From Blastocatellia bacterium (GTDB taxonomy: Bacteria; Acidobacteriota; Blastocatellia; Chloracidobacteriales; JADJPF01), in NCBI GenBank assembly GCA_016713405.1, contig JADJPF010000001.1, positions 434,001 to 498,000 of the forward strand: a stretch of DNA of 64,000 nucleotides, read 5' to 3'. The notes below the pieces were generated by a model. That model saw only the letters and a program-made list of their open reading frames with translations. It was not told where the DNA came from and did no database searches. The position numbers and the translations under genes are program-made. This document shows positions 10,501 to 19,324 of the stretch, in pieces (within the stretch, counting starts at the first letter, position 1; the number at the start of each line of letters is the position of its first letter).

Positions 10501-11018
10501 CTGGTTGTGTAGCTAATAAACTTATTGTTTTGAAGCAAATTTATTCCATTGTCAGTCCCAACCCATAATTTACCAGTCCTGTCCTGATAAATCGTTCTAA
10601 CTGTATCATTTGAAAGACCTGTTTCTTGACCATAAGCCTTAAAGCGTCCATCTCGAAAACTAGCAAGGCCACCTTCTAACATTCCTATCCACAACGTACC
10701 AGCACGGTCTTCATATAATGTTAGGACTCCAGGACGCTTTAACTCTGGAGTATTGCGGTTGTTATAAGCAATAAATTCAATTCCATCAAAGCGTACTACT
10801 CCTTCATAAGTTCCCATCCAAATATACCCGTCACGAGATTGTATTAAACAATGAACAGTGCTTTGAGGAAGTTCATCATTCCAAATATCGTGTCCATATT
10901 GAGTAATTAATTGTTTGGGATCTAGGGCAAAGCTTAAAGAGGGAAATAAAATTAAATGACTAATAATTAAAATAAGTGCGACACACACACATCTAACTAC
11001 ATTAACAAAACCTATCAT
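7525..11018 (-). CDS. Two-component-regulator propeller receptor with Ser/Thr kinase output (one frameshift)
   Basis: Reconstructed as one gene of about 1165 codons. After a signal peptide come more than a dozen propeller repeats of the form NLWIGTxxGLxxFxxGxFxxY, then a Y_Y_Y-type domain (YDKDWVVAN...YTHIPPGDYQFRVIACN), one membrane helix, a long coiled coil with a duplicated EQKNSLLEQVNKELA unit, and a Ser/Thr kinase (GSGGYGVIYQA, VAVKIF, HRDIKPDN, DFGIAK, GTPTYMSPE). In the better-known relatives the propeller drives a histidine kinase; here the output is a eukaryote-type kinase. The frame breaks at the run of five A at 10290-10294. One extra base there restores ...AVFWQDGV..., the expected repeat, so a sequencing indel or recent mutation is likely. 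It probably senses an extracellular ligand. Confidence 0.85.
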
Positions 11019-11148
11019 AATTATTGTCCTAAAAACCTAGCTTTAAAAATATTTTATTAAAATTTATTAGAAATTATTTATGTAATCTTAGGGGTACAAG
11101 ACAGTTTACTATCTTTCTAATTTGTTGGCGATTTTTCTTAGATAAGTT

Positions 11149-12280
11149 TTAATCTTCTGTCAAATAAATTCTTGGTACTCTAGCAGATAACCCGCAGGTA
11201 ATTTCATAGGAAATTGTGTTAATTGTAGATGCTACTTTTTCTGCTGAAATACTTTTGCCTCCCATTTGCCCAATTAAAGTTACTCGGTCGCCTAAAGCTA
11301 CATTTGCTATATCTGTTACATCAATTAGGGTTAAGTCCATACTTACACGTCCAACAATTGTAGCTAGTTGATTATGTACTAAAACTTGCCCAATGTTTGA
11401 ATAGCTACGCGCCAAACCATCTTCATAACCAATTGGTATTGTAGCTATTAAACTTTTCTTCTATTAGTAAAAAAAGTATTGCAATAGCCCAAACTAGTAT
11501 TAGCAGCGACTTTTTTAGTAATATTATTGTTGAATGTAAAGAAAGAGCCGGTTTTACTTTTAGCTTTACATTAGGTGCAATTGTATCCGTTAACCCATAA
11601 AGCAGCCCACCTGCACGAACTAAGTTTCCATAAGCTTGCGGCCAACTACAAGTTGCAGCACTATTTGCTGTATGTTGATAAGTAGGGTTAAAGCCTGCTT
11701 GTCTAATTTGGCTTAAACAATCTTCAAATATTGTTAATTGTTTTTTTGTAAATTCAGACTTTTCTAGCTCATCAGCAGAAGCTAAATGTGTCATTACTCC
11801 ATCTAAAATTACTTCAGGATAAATTTTTAGCTTTTCTAAAAATGTTGGTAACTCATCTGGCAAAATACCTAAACGCCCCATTCCAGTATCTATTTTAAGA
11901 TGAAATTTCCAACTACAAGCAGCTTGTCTTGCTGCTTCAACCAAATTTTCTAACATATCAAAACGATAAATTGTTGGTACTAAATTATACTTAATACATT
12001 TAGAGGCCTTGCTTGATTTCCAGAATCCACCTAAACATAAAATTGGGGTTTTAACGCCTGTTTCACGTAGTTTTACAGCTTCTTCTGTTAGAGCAACGCC
12101 AAACCAATCTGGTTTAATAGCTTGATTTTCTAAGTATTTAGCAACTTCACTTGCACCATGACCATAAGCATCAGCTTTAATTACAGCCATAACTTTTACT
12201 GAACTACCTACAAACTCTTTTATTTTCTGATAATTATCTGCAATATAATCTAATCTTACTTCTGCCCAAGTAGGTCTCAT
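11149..12280 (-). CDS. alr: Alanine racemase (two frameshifts in the sequence)
   Basis: A PLP enzyme making D-alanine for peptidoglycan. The N-terminal barrel carries the PLP lysine motif (VIKADAYGHG) near residue 35 and continues through HLASAD, HTANSAA and LVRAGGLLYG. The C-terminal domain has VGRVSMDLTLIDVTD and the end YEITCGLSARVPRIY. The middle is read in three frames: a base is missing in the T6 run at 11511-11516 and another in the T4 run at 11454-11457 (plus-strand view). Restoring both gives a continuous KKVAANTSLGY...IATIPIGYEDGLAR match to the family, about 378 residues, the normal size. Both breaks are homopolymer undercalls, so I read this as an intact essential gene with sequence errors. 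Confidence 0.88.
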
Positions 12281-12324
12281 TTTCCACCTTAAAATATAGA
12301 TAAAAATAAATTTAGTAAAATGTA

Positions 12325-12365
12325 AATAGCCTAGTAAACTATTACTAGGCTATTACTAGGCTATT
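12325..12365 (-). terminator. Hairpin with duplicated arm after the LLM gene
   Basis: A 13-bp perfect inverted repeat (12325-12337 with 12342-12354, 4-base loop). The right arm is repeated directly at 12353-12365, so two alternative hairpins are possible. It lies just past the stop of the minus-strand monooxygenase and probably ends its transcript before alr. Confidence 0.6.
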
Positions 12366-12376
12366 TATTTGGCAAA

Positions 12377-13518
12377 TTATCGAAAATGCGGCATTACTTC
12401 TTTAGCAAACATTTCCATATTTTTATTTACTAAATCTTCTGGCATATCGCCACACTGCGCCCCACCAATTAAAATCCCTGCGTGCATTTCTTCGGTATAA
12501 ACACTAAACTTTTCAATTACTGTTGATGGACTACCAACAATTATATAACCTTCGTCGATTAGTTCATCAAAAGTTAGCTGAGAAAATTGCTTAATCCCTG
12601 AGCTAAGAATTGCAGCTAGCGATTTTTCTGTTACATAACCGGGAGGAAATGAAAACTGTGGAGTTGTATGTAAACCTTGTGAAATAACCACATAACATGT
12701 TGTTTAGCTTCTTTTCTAGCAATTTCGTCTGTTTCTGCTACAAAGGTTGGAACTCCAAAAGCTAACTGATTTGGTTGTGCTTCATAACCAAATTTATCTT
12801 CTGCTAAACGTCTATAAAGATCATAAGCTTTACGTTGGTAAGACTGCGGCGAAAATACCATCATAAATGGATAGCGTTTTTCTGCGGCAAACTCGACGGT
12901 TTCTAAACTTCCTGTACCAGGTAGCCAAATAGGAGGATGAGGTTTTTGCAGCGGTCTAGGCCAAGGGTTAACATAGCGATAATTATAATGTTTACCTTCA
13001 AATCTAAATGGCCCAGGCCTAGTCCAAGCTTCTATAATCAAATCATGTGCTTCATAAAAGCGTTCTCTAGAATGAGCAGGGTTAACATTATAGGAATAAT
13101 ATTCCATTCCTGTTCCACGAACAAAACCAGAAATAATACGCCCGCCGCTAATAACATCTAGCATTGCTATTTCTTCTGCTACACGTAGTGGGTCGTCATG
13201 CAAAGGTAGCGCATTTCCAATAATTGCAATTTTAGCGGTTTTAATCCTATGAACAAGCATTGCAGCAATAATATTAGGTGATGGCATTGTCCCATAAGCA
13301 TTTTGATGATGCTCATTTACACAAACTCCATCCCAACCAAGTTCTGCCGCTCGTACTAACTCATCTAAAAACCGATTATATAAATGATGTCCTGTTTCTG
13401 GATCATAAAGACTATTAGGCAAAGTCACCCAGGTAGAATCATATTGTTTATTAAAATCTTCTGGAAGATAAGGGTATGGCATTAAGTGAAAATAATAAAA
13501 TTCCATTTTTTTAGTCAT
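12377..13518 (-). CDS. Luciferase-like flavin monooxygenase (one frameshift)
   Basis: A bacterial-luciferase-fold (LLM) protein, FMN- or F420-dependent, with unknown substrate. The N-terminal part shows the expected NEHHQNAYGTMPSPN, LPLHDDPLRVAEE and GRIISGFVRGTG motifs. The C-terminal part ends with the usual VGSPSTVIEKFSVYTEEMHAGIL barrel helix. The frame shifts near 12672-12676, where one missing base (in the AAACC context on the plus strand) separates ...MWLFHK from GLHTTPQF.... Corrected length is about 380 residues, normal for the family. It follows the alpha/beta hydrolase by 8 bases and is surely co-transcribed with it, which suggests a joint oxidation-then-hydrolysis step. Confidence 0.87.
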
Positions 13519-13526
13519 TGTTAAGC

Positions 13527-14309
13527 TTACTCCTTAGTAAAATCTTTAATTAATTGAACTACCTGTTCGACTTGCTCTAATGGAGGCATATGACCGCATT
13601 CATCAAGTAATGCTAATTTAGAGCCTGAAATTGCTTTGCAATAGGCTTCTGCATGTGCGATTGGAACAAGTTGGTCATCTTTTCCCCAAATTACTAAAGT
13701 TTTGGCAGTAATTCGACGTAAACGGTTAGCTAGTTTTGGATTATAACCAAGTTGCCAAGCAATTTTAGCTACCATAGTTCTTTCCTTGTAATCCTGAAGC
13801 ATTAGTTTTTTCATATTGGACATATCTCTTTGACTAGCCAAAACCATTGCATTACTTAAATCATAAAAACAAACCATTGCTAGTTGTTCAGGTGAAAGAG
13901 CAAAAACATCTACAATAGGTGCGTTAGCCACTCTTAGACCTCCTGCTGAAATTAAAACTAGGTTTTTTACTCGCTCAGGAAAGAAGGATGCAAACTCGGC
14001 TGCTAACCAGCCGCCTAAAGAATGACCAACTAAGGTAACTTGCTTAAGCCCTAGTATATCCAAAAGATCTGCATAATGAATAATAAAGTCTTCTAGTGAG
14101 TCAAAAGAATCTGGAGCGGTGCTTAAGCCAAAACCAGGATGATCTGGAGCATAAAGAGTAAAATCTTGGGCAAGCTGTAAGTGAAAAGCAAGCCAAAGAT
14201 CTGCAAGCCCCATACCATGAAAAAATACTAAAGGACTGCCTTGACCAGCAATTTTTAGGTGTGTTTCCACTTGAGCAACGGAAATAATTTTGTCTATAAC
14301 ATTATCCAC
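13527..14309 (-). CDS. Alpha/beta hydrolase
   Basis: A 260-residue alpha/beta-hydrolase-fold enzyme of unknown substrate. The oxyanion-hole motif HGMG lies near residue 31, the nucleophile elbow GHSLGG near 97, the acid in VIWGKDDQLVP near 208, and the catalytic His in ECGHMPPLEQ near 238. There is no signal peptide, so it acts in the cytoplasm. It is the first gene of a two-gene operon with the luciferase-like monooxygenase. The pairing resembles catabolic meta-cleavage or ester-processing hydrolases, but no further pathway genes are nearby. Confidence 0.88.
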   Translation of the reverse strand: MDNVIDKIISVAQVETHLKIAGQGSPLVFFHGMGLADLWLAFHLQLAQDFTLYAPDHPGFGLSTAPDSFDSLEDFIIHYADLLDILGLKQVTLVGHSLGGWLAAEFASFFPERVKNLVLISAGGLRVANAPIVDVFALSPEQLAMVCFYDLSNAMVLASQRDMSNMKKLMLQDYKERTMVAKIAWQLGYNPKLANRLRRITAKTLVIWGKDDQLVPIAHAEAYCKAISGSKLALLDECGHMPPLEQVEQVVQLIKDFTKE

Positions 14310-14506
14310 AATTTTTCCTCCAGAAAAATTTTTGCTGAAAAGGCTAATTTAACATACAAAATAGCTTTAAGGGATAAAGAAACCCATTAGTAAAACCTGG
14401 TAAAAATAAAATGTTATTAACCATTAATTTTTTGTTATTATTAATTCTAGTTGCGATATGATTAAGTTTCTCTTACACTTGCTAGATAATGTTAAGAGGC
14501 AAGAAT

Positions 14507-15571
14507 ATGTCAGAAAAATACGAGACTTTAGCAAAAATGTCAGTTTATCGTAGTCATCTAGAAGACTTTCAACTATTTTCCACTGTACATAAATTTTTTG
14601 CTTCTCTTTCTCAAGTTGTTGATCAACTCCAGGATGAGCTAAATTTTGATGTTAATGGACTTGAAACAGATATCTTAGCTTGTAAAGAAAGCGAAAACTT
14701 AAATGAGCTAGAAATATATATTGCTACTCGCTTTTCTCTATGGAGGCAAGCTTTAGAGAAATTTGACTCTGACCTTTCTGCTAGCTCACTTCGCCAATAC
14801 TTTGAACAGGTTTCTATCCATAATGAAGAAACTTTAGAAACTATACTCTCTTTTTATTTAAGTAAATCCATAAAAACAGATAATGATAGAGATAAAATAG
14901 ACCTAATTGCTACTTGGTGGGGACAGTTCTTACTTAAAGAAGATGGGCTAGGTAGCATATCACTGTCACAACTTCCAATTCTTAGAGAACGACTAGAGAA
15001 AATTTACTTAAGTTTTGGTCTAAAACCAATGCCACTTAGCGAAGCTAAAGACGCAATTGAGATTTTAGAATTTGAAAGAAAACGACTCTTAACAGTTCGT
15101 TCCCTAAGAGAATTAATAGAAAAACAAGTGCTACTTCGTTTGCGTAAACTAAAAAGCGGACTAGGAGACTTACTTTTTCAACCAGCGATTTTGACAGAAA
15201 TAGTTGCTCTTAACATAGATATTCGTAGCACATTCCGATCGCTTTTCTTAGCAGAACAGTCCAGGCTCGCTAATTTCTTTCAGCCAATACCAAAGAATTT
15301 TAGTATTGAAGTAGTAGAAAAAACATTAGATGAAATACCTATAGAACCTTTAGAAGCCTATCCAACAGATGTCCCAGTAGTAGACAAAGAAAAACTTAAT
15401 AAACTAGGTGCCGAAATCGTAGCTCAACATCTATCTACATTGTCCCAGGCCAATAACAACATTACTTTGGATCGTAGGGAGTTATTAAAAATAATCCAAA
15501 GTATTCGTAGTGCAATTCAAATTTTAGATAAAAATCTAGAACCATTACTTAAAAAATTAAATGATAGTTAA
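14507..15571 (+). CDS. Uncharacterised protein, mostly helical
   Basis: Not recognised. About 354 residues, Leu/Glu/Lys-rich, with predicted long helices and no signal peptide or membrane segment. Starting at 14507 (MSEKYETL) is favoured over the ATG at 14489 because GAGG sits 7 bases ahead of it. The middle contains a charged segment around EFERKRLLTVRSLRELIEKQVLLR. The C-terminal 40 residues are also helical. It is divergent from the hydrolase-monooxygenase operon and lies just upstream of htrA, with 126 bases in between holding an htrA promoter, so a shared operon is unlikely. Confidence 0.6.
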   Translation: MSEKYETLAKMSVYRSHLEDFQLFSTVHKFFASLSQVVDQLQDELNFDVNGLETDILACKESENLNELEIYIATRFSLWRQALEKFDSDLSASSLRQYFEQVSIHNEETLETILSFYLSKSIKTDNDRDKIDLIATWWGQFLLKEDGLGSISLSQLPILRERLEKIYLSFGLKPMPLSEAKDAIEILEFERKRLLTVRSLRELIEKQVLLRLRKLKSGLGDLLFQPAILTEIVALNIDIRSTFRSLFLAEQSRLANFFQPIPKNFSIEVVEKTLDEIPIEPLEAYPTDVPVVDKEKLNKLGAEIVAQHLSTLSQANNNITLDRRELLKIIQSIRSAIQILDKNLEPLLKKLNDS

Positions 15572-15635
15572 TTACGGAAGTTTTGCTGCTTAATCCAGCA
15601 ATAATTATTTTCCGCAGGCACTTTTTTATTTGTTT

Positions 15636-15644
15636 TGCTATAAT
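15636..15644 (+). promoter_or_regulatory. Extended -10 promoter for htrA
   Basis: A TGCTATAAT element (TG-n-TATAAT) lies 54 bases before the htrA start. No good -35 hexamer is present at 17 bases, consistent with an extended -10 promoter. Confidence 0.5.
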
Positions 15645-15697
15645 TAGCCCAACAATCAAAAATTAACACTTAAAAAGGAAGTTTGCTGGAGGCTTTA

Positions 15698-17218
15698 ATG
15701 CAAGAAATACAGCCATGCCCAGAAAATCAACAACCTACCAAAGAGTCAAATAACCAACTTTTTGCTACTAGGGTTATTACCGTCAAACTAACTGCACCAG
15801 GATTAGTTCTAGCTTTAGTTTTTATCCTCTTAACAGGCATTGGAATAGGTTCTATAGTGGTTAATCGAGCCGGAGCAGTTACAGAAAACCCAACAAAAGC
15901 TATGAACTCTGAAGCAAACTCTCCTTTATCGCTTTCTGCGGCTTTTGCTACTGCTACTCAAACTATAGAAAGTAGTGTAGTTCATATTACTACTGTAGAT
16001 CTTGATGCAGAAAATTTTAGCCAAAGTAGTGGTTCAGGCTTTGTTATAGATCCTACGGGCTATATTTTAACTAATTATCATGTAGTAAAAGATGCTACTA
16101 AAATAAAAGTTAGGTTTACAGATAGCTCTGTTTTAAAAGGTAGCTTAGTTGGATTTGATGAAGAAACAGATTTAGCTGTAGTAAAAGTAAGTTCTGGTAA
16201 AAAATTAAAAGCTGCTCGTATTGGTGATTCTGATAGAGTAGTTGTGGGTGATTGGGTGCTTGCTATTGGTAGCCCATTTGGGTTAGAACAAACTGTAACA
16301 GCAGGCATCATTAGTGCTAAAGAGCGAGTAACAGATCAAAACCGGAACTTTCAACAGTTTCTGCAAACAGATGCAGCAATTAATCCTGGTAATTCTGGTG
16401 GGCCACTTGTTAATTTATCAGGGGAAGTAATTGGAATTAATTCCCAAATTGCTACCCGTAGAGGTAATTTTGAAGGAGTTGGTTTTGCTGTACCAGCAGC
16501 GATTTTTACAGATGTTTATAATCAACTAATTACTACTGGACGTGTTTCACGCGGCTACTTAGGCGTTTATCCAAGCAAAGTGACTCCACAATTTGCTCAA
16601 ATTTATGGATTAAAAGATCCTGTTGGTGCATTAATACACGATATAACGGAAATTGACGGCCCGGCAGCAAAAGCAGGCTTAAAAAGTGGGGATGTAATCA
16701 CAGAATTTAGTGGTCATTTTGTTAAAGATGACCGCGATCTAGTTCGCTATATTGTTGCTACTCGAATAAATAATCCTGTTACGGTAAAATACTTGCGTAA
16801 TGGCTTGATGCAGTCTACTTCTGTCACCTTGGTAGAAAGACAAGCAAATCAACAATTTGTTAATCCATCAAACTTAATTCAAGAAACTAAACCCAAATTA
16901 GCTAAGTCCGATAAAGATATTTTACAGAAATTAGGGCTTGCCATTGCATCATTAACAGAAATAAGAGCTAAACAACTAGGTACTCAAACAAATAGTGGAG
17001 TTGTTGTTAGAATGGTAAATGTGGATAATGTAGCTCATGATGCAGGTTTAAGAGATGGCGATATCATTAAAGAAATCAATAAAAAAACAGTTTCCAAGGA
17101 AGAAGAATTTAGCGAAGCGATAAATAAACTAAAATCAGGTGATTCACTAGTATTATTTGTAGAAAGAAATTCTCAGTTAAGTGCCTCACATCGTTACATA
17201 TCGCTGACAATTCCATAA
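15698..17218 (+). CDS. htrA: HtrA/DegP-type S1C serine protease with two PDZ domains
   Basis: An envelope quality-control protease and chaperone. One N-terminal membrane helix (about residues 27-52) anchors it. The trypsin-like domain has His128 in TNYHVV, Asp158 in ETDLAVV and Ser233 in NPGNSGGPL. Two PDZ domains follow (around 290-380 and 415-505). The ATG at 15698 is the likely start because GGAGG precedes it by 5 bases; the TTG at 15683 is in frame but poorly placed. Its stop is followed after 5 bases by the metallo-beta-lactamase-fold gene, so the two are probably co-transcribed. Confidence 0.93.
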   Translation: MQEIQPCPENQQPTKESNNQLFATRVITVKLTAPGLVLALVFILLTGIGIGSIVVNRAGAVTENPTKAMNSEANSPLSLSAAFATATQTIESSVVHITTVDLDAENFSQSSGSGFVIDPTGYILTNYHVVKDATKIKVRFTDSSVLKGSLVGFDEETDLAVVKVSSGKKLKAARIGDSDRVVVGDWVLAIGSPFGLEQTVTAGIISAKERVTDQNRNFQQFLQTDAAINPGNSGGPLVNLSGEVIGINSQIATRRGNFEGVGFAVPAAIFTDVYNQLITTGRVSRGYLGVYPSKVTPQFAQIYGLKDPVGALIHDITEIDGPAAKAGLKSGDVITEFSGHFVKDDRDLVRYIVATRINNPVTVKYLRNGLMQSTSVTLVERQANQQFVNPSNLIQETKPKLAKSDKDILQKLGLAIASLTEIRAKQLGTQTNSGVVVRMVNVDNVAHDAGLRDGDIIKEINKKTVSKEEEFSEAINKLKSGDSLVLFVERNSQLSASHRYISLTIP

Positions 17219-17223
17219 CACTT

Positions 17224-18168
17224 ATGCAAATTCATAAAATTGTTGTTCCTACGCCTTTTTATGTTGGCCCGGTCAATGTTTATTTAGTAAGAACTGACCC
17301 TTTAACGTTAATTGATGTTGGCCCAAATACAGAAGAAGCCTATCAAGGGCTATGTAGTGGTTTAGCTGATCTAGGCATTGAACTAAAACAAATTAAACGT
17401 ATTATTATTTCTCATGCTCATGAAGACCATTATGGACTGGCTTCTCGCCTCCAGGAAATTGCTGGAGCAGAAGTATTGCTACATTCTTGGGAAGAAAAGA
17501 AAGTTCATAATAACTATGATTATTCAGAGCATAGAAAACTACTTAAGCGTGCTGGAGTTCCTCAACAAGTAATTGAACGTTTTGAGCAGGGTTATCAACG
17601 CTTTTCACCTCTTGCAGGTAGCCAAGTATCTATTACACCTGTTGAAGATGAAGAAGAAATAATTTTTGAAAAAGGCTCGCTTAAAGTTTTACATACCCCA
17701 GGTCATACTCCAGGCAGTATTTGTTTATTTAGAGAAAGTAACCGTGAATTAATAGCAGCAGATACAGTAATTAAGCATATTAGTCCAAATCCAATGCTAC
17801 ATGTTGACCCGCTAGATAATTACCGACGGTTTCCTTCCTTAAGTGAATATCTTTGCTCTGTTTCAAGAATTAAAGAACTTGCACCTACTTTTATTCATTC
17901 TGGACATGGACATCCAATATTAGATTATGGAGAACATTTTCATCGTTTAGTTCGACGTACTCAAGAAAGGCAAATGAAAGTAATATCTCTTTTACCTAAT
18001 AGGGGAGCAACTGCATGGGAAATATCAGAATTATTATTTCCCAATGTGGAAGGGATGCACCGTTATTTAGCTGTTTCTGAAGCTCAAGCACATTTAGATA
18101 TGGCGGTTGCTGATGGTCGTTTAATTATGGAAAAACAGGATGAAATGGAGTGTTTTCGGATAAAATAA
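17224..18168 (+). CDS. Metallo-beta-lactamase-fold hydrolase with C-terminal winged-helix domain
   Basis: A 314-residue MBL-fold hydrolase like LACTB2-type proteins. The metal motif is HAHEDH (H-x-H-x-D-H), followed by the HTPGHTPGS His, the AADTV Asp and a last SGHGHP His. The C-terminal region (from about 240) matches the winged-helix tail (ISELLFPN...AHLDMAVADGRL) found in LACTB2-like nucleases and hydrolases. Function could be a nuclease or thioester hydrolase; the sequence does not decide. It is tightly coupled to htrA upstream. Its stop codon lies within a perfect palindrome shared with tdk. Confidence 0.87.
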   Translation: MQIHKIVVPTPFYVGPVNVYLVRTDPLTLIDVGPNTEEAYQGLCSGLADLGIELKQIKRIIISHAHEDHYGLASRLQEIAGAEVLLHSWEEKKVHNNYDYSEHRKLLKRAGVPQQVIERFEQGYQRFSPLAGSQVSITPVEDEEEIIFEKGSLKVLHTPGHTPGSICLFRESNRELIAADTVIKHISPNPMLHVDPLDNYRRFPSLSEYLCSVSRIKELAPTFIHSGHGHPILDYGEHFHRLVRRTQERQMKVISLLPNRGATAWEISELLFPNVEGMHRYLAVSEAQAHLDMAVADGRLIMEKQDEMECFRIK

Positions 18169-18191
18169 CCTGTAAATTTACAGGTTATTTT
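18162..18191. terminator. Bidirectional terminator, 30-bp perfect palindrome
   Basis: A fully symmetric palindrome with A-run and T-run ends. It contains the stop codons of both convergent genes (MBL hydrolase TAA at 18166-18168, tdk TAA at 18178-18180). It forms the same hairpin plus U-run on either strand. Confidence 0.85.
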
Positions 18192-18750
18192 CTTTTGGTA
18201 GTTCAAAACAACTACGACAACGCGCTTCATATAAGTTTCCTGCTCCTAAAACTACTCGTTCTTTATTATGTGAAAGCCGTTGAGAATAATTAGCTAATGA
18301 ACCGCACTTCATACAAATAGCATGTGTTTTAGTTATATGTTCTGCAATTGCTAGTAGTTGTGGCATTGGCTCAAATGGTTTACCTAAATAATCTTGATCA
18401 AGTCCAGCAATTATTACTCGTCTACCTTTGTTAGCTAAATCATTACAAACATCTACTAAATCATTATCAAAAAATTGTGCTTCATCTATACCTAAAACAT
18501 TAGTATCTGGCAAAACTTTAGAAAAAAGTTCTCCTGCTGAGCTCACAGGAATAGCAGATATTTTTATTTCACTATGGGAAATAATATGATTAACTGAATA
18601 ACGGGTGTCAACTTCTGGCTTAAATATTTGTACTGATTGGCGGGCTAGTTGGGCGCGACGTAAACGGCGAATTAATTCTTCACTTTTTCCGCTAAACATA
18701 CTGCCACAAATGACTTCTATCCAACCACCTTCGCTACGAAAAAAATCCAT
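18178..18750 (-). CDS. tdk: Thymidine kinase
   Basis: Phosphorylates thymidine to dTMP in the salvage pathway. At 190 residues it is the usual type II (TK1-like) size. It shows the P-loop GSMFSGKSEELIRRL, the Asp-Glu pair in GIDEAQFF, the lasso-type LDQDYLGKPF and the zinc site formed by CMKCGS near 145 and CRSCF near 182. It is convergent with the MBL hydrolase and shares its terminator. The gap upstream is divergent to a small unknown gene at 19006. Confidence 0.95.
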   Translation of the reverse strand: MDFFRSEGGWIEVICGSMFSGKSEELIRRLRRAQLARQSVQIFKPEVDTRYSVNHIISHSEIKISAIPVSSAGELFSKVLPDTNVLGIDEAQFFDNDLVDVCNDLANKGRRVIIAGLDQDYLGKPFEPMPQLLAIAEHITKTHAICMKCGSLANYSQRLSHNKERVVLGAGNLYEARCRSCFELPKENNL

Positions 18751-18842
18751 GTTACTCCTAAAAATTTAATAAAGTTTGAAATATTTCTCTGGCAGAATAT
18801 ACCGTATTTTTTAGAAAATGAAAAGTTAAACTAATTTATTAA

Positions 18843-18869
18843 TTGACACTTTGTTAATTATAGTATAAT
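18843..18869 (+). promoter_or_regulatory. Sigma-70-like promoter for the 19006 gene
   Basis: TTGACA at 18843-18848 and TATAAT at 18864-18869 both match consensus fully, but the spacer is only 15 bases. The leader to the ATG at 19006 would be about 130 bases. Confidence 0.5.
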
Positions 18870-19005
18870 TTGCAGTTAAGGTAGTGCAGATTTTTAGCTT
18901 TTTACTCTTTGCAACTAAAAGTTTTTCTGTTAGGATCTGCCACCACATAAACTTTTCAAAAATCCTTAAATTAATCTATTAACACTTTTATATGTAGGTA
19001 AAACT

Positions 19006-19317
19006 ATGCGTATAGATAGAACTTGGACAATTAGTTTTGAAGATAATGAAAAAAGGCTATTGCTAGAAGAAATAGAACTTGTAGAAATGCCTTCGGAACT
19101 AGGTTGGAAATCACTATTAAAACAAGTTGTTACTAATCGCCAAATTACCTTGCCCCTACGAGCTATTGAACGCCTTTCTTTAGAGCTAGATATTACTCGC
19201 AGTCAATTTAGCAAGCGACGACCTCACCATGATTATAGTAGGCAATTTCCTCAAATTGCTGCGCTTACTTTAGAAATAGATACTATTCTATATATTTCTA
19301 AACGTAAAAGTGCTTAA
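19006..19317 (+). CDS. Small uncharacterised protein (103 aa)
   Basis: Not recognised. A cytoplasmic-looking, charged protein starting MRIDRTWTISFEDNEKRLLL, without Cys, signal peptide or membrane segment. A helix-rich centre (LPLRAIERLSLELDI) is followed by a basic patch (SQFSKRRPHHDYSRQ). A promoter with consensus -35 and -10 boxes stands upstream and the next gene is convergent, so it is monocistronic. The long leader (about 130 bases) may carry regulation. Codon use matches the neighbours. Confidence 0.65.
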   Translation: MRIDRTWTISFEDNEKRLLLEEIELVEMPSELGWKSLLKQVVTNRQITLPLRAIERLSLELDITRSQFSKRRPHHDYSRQFPQIAALTLEIDTILYISKRKSA

Positions 19318-19324
19318 TTTATAA

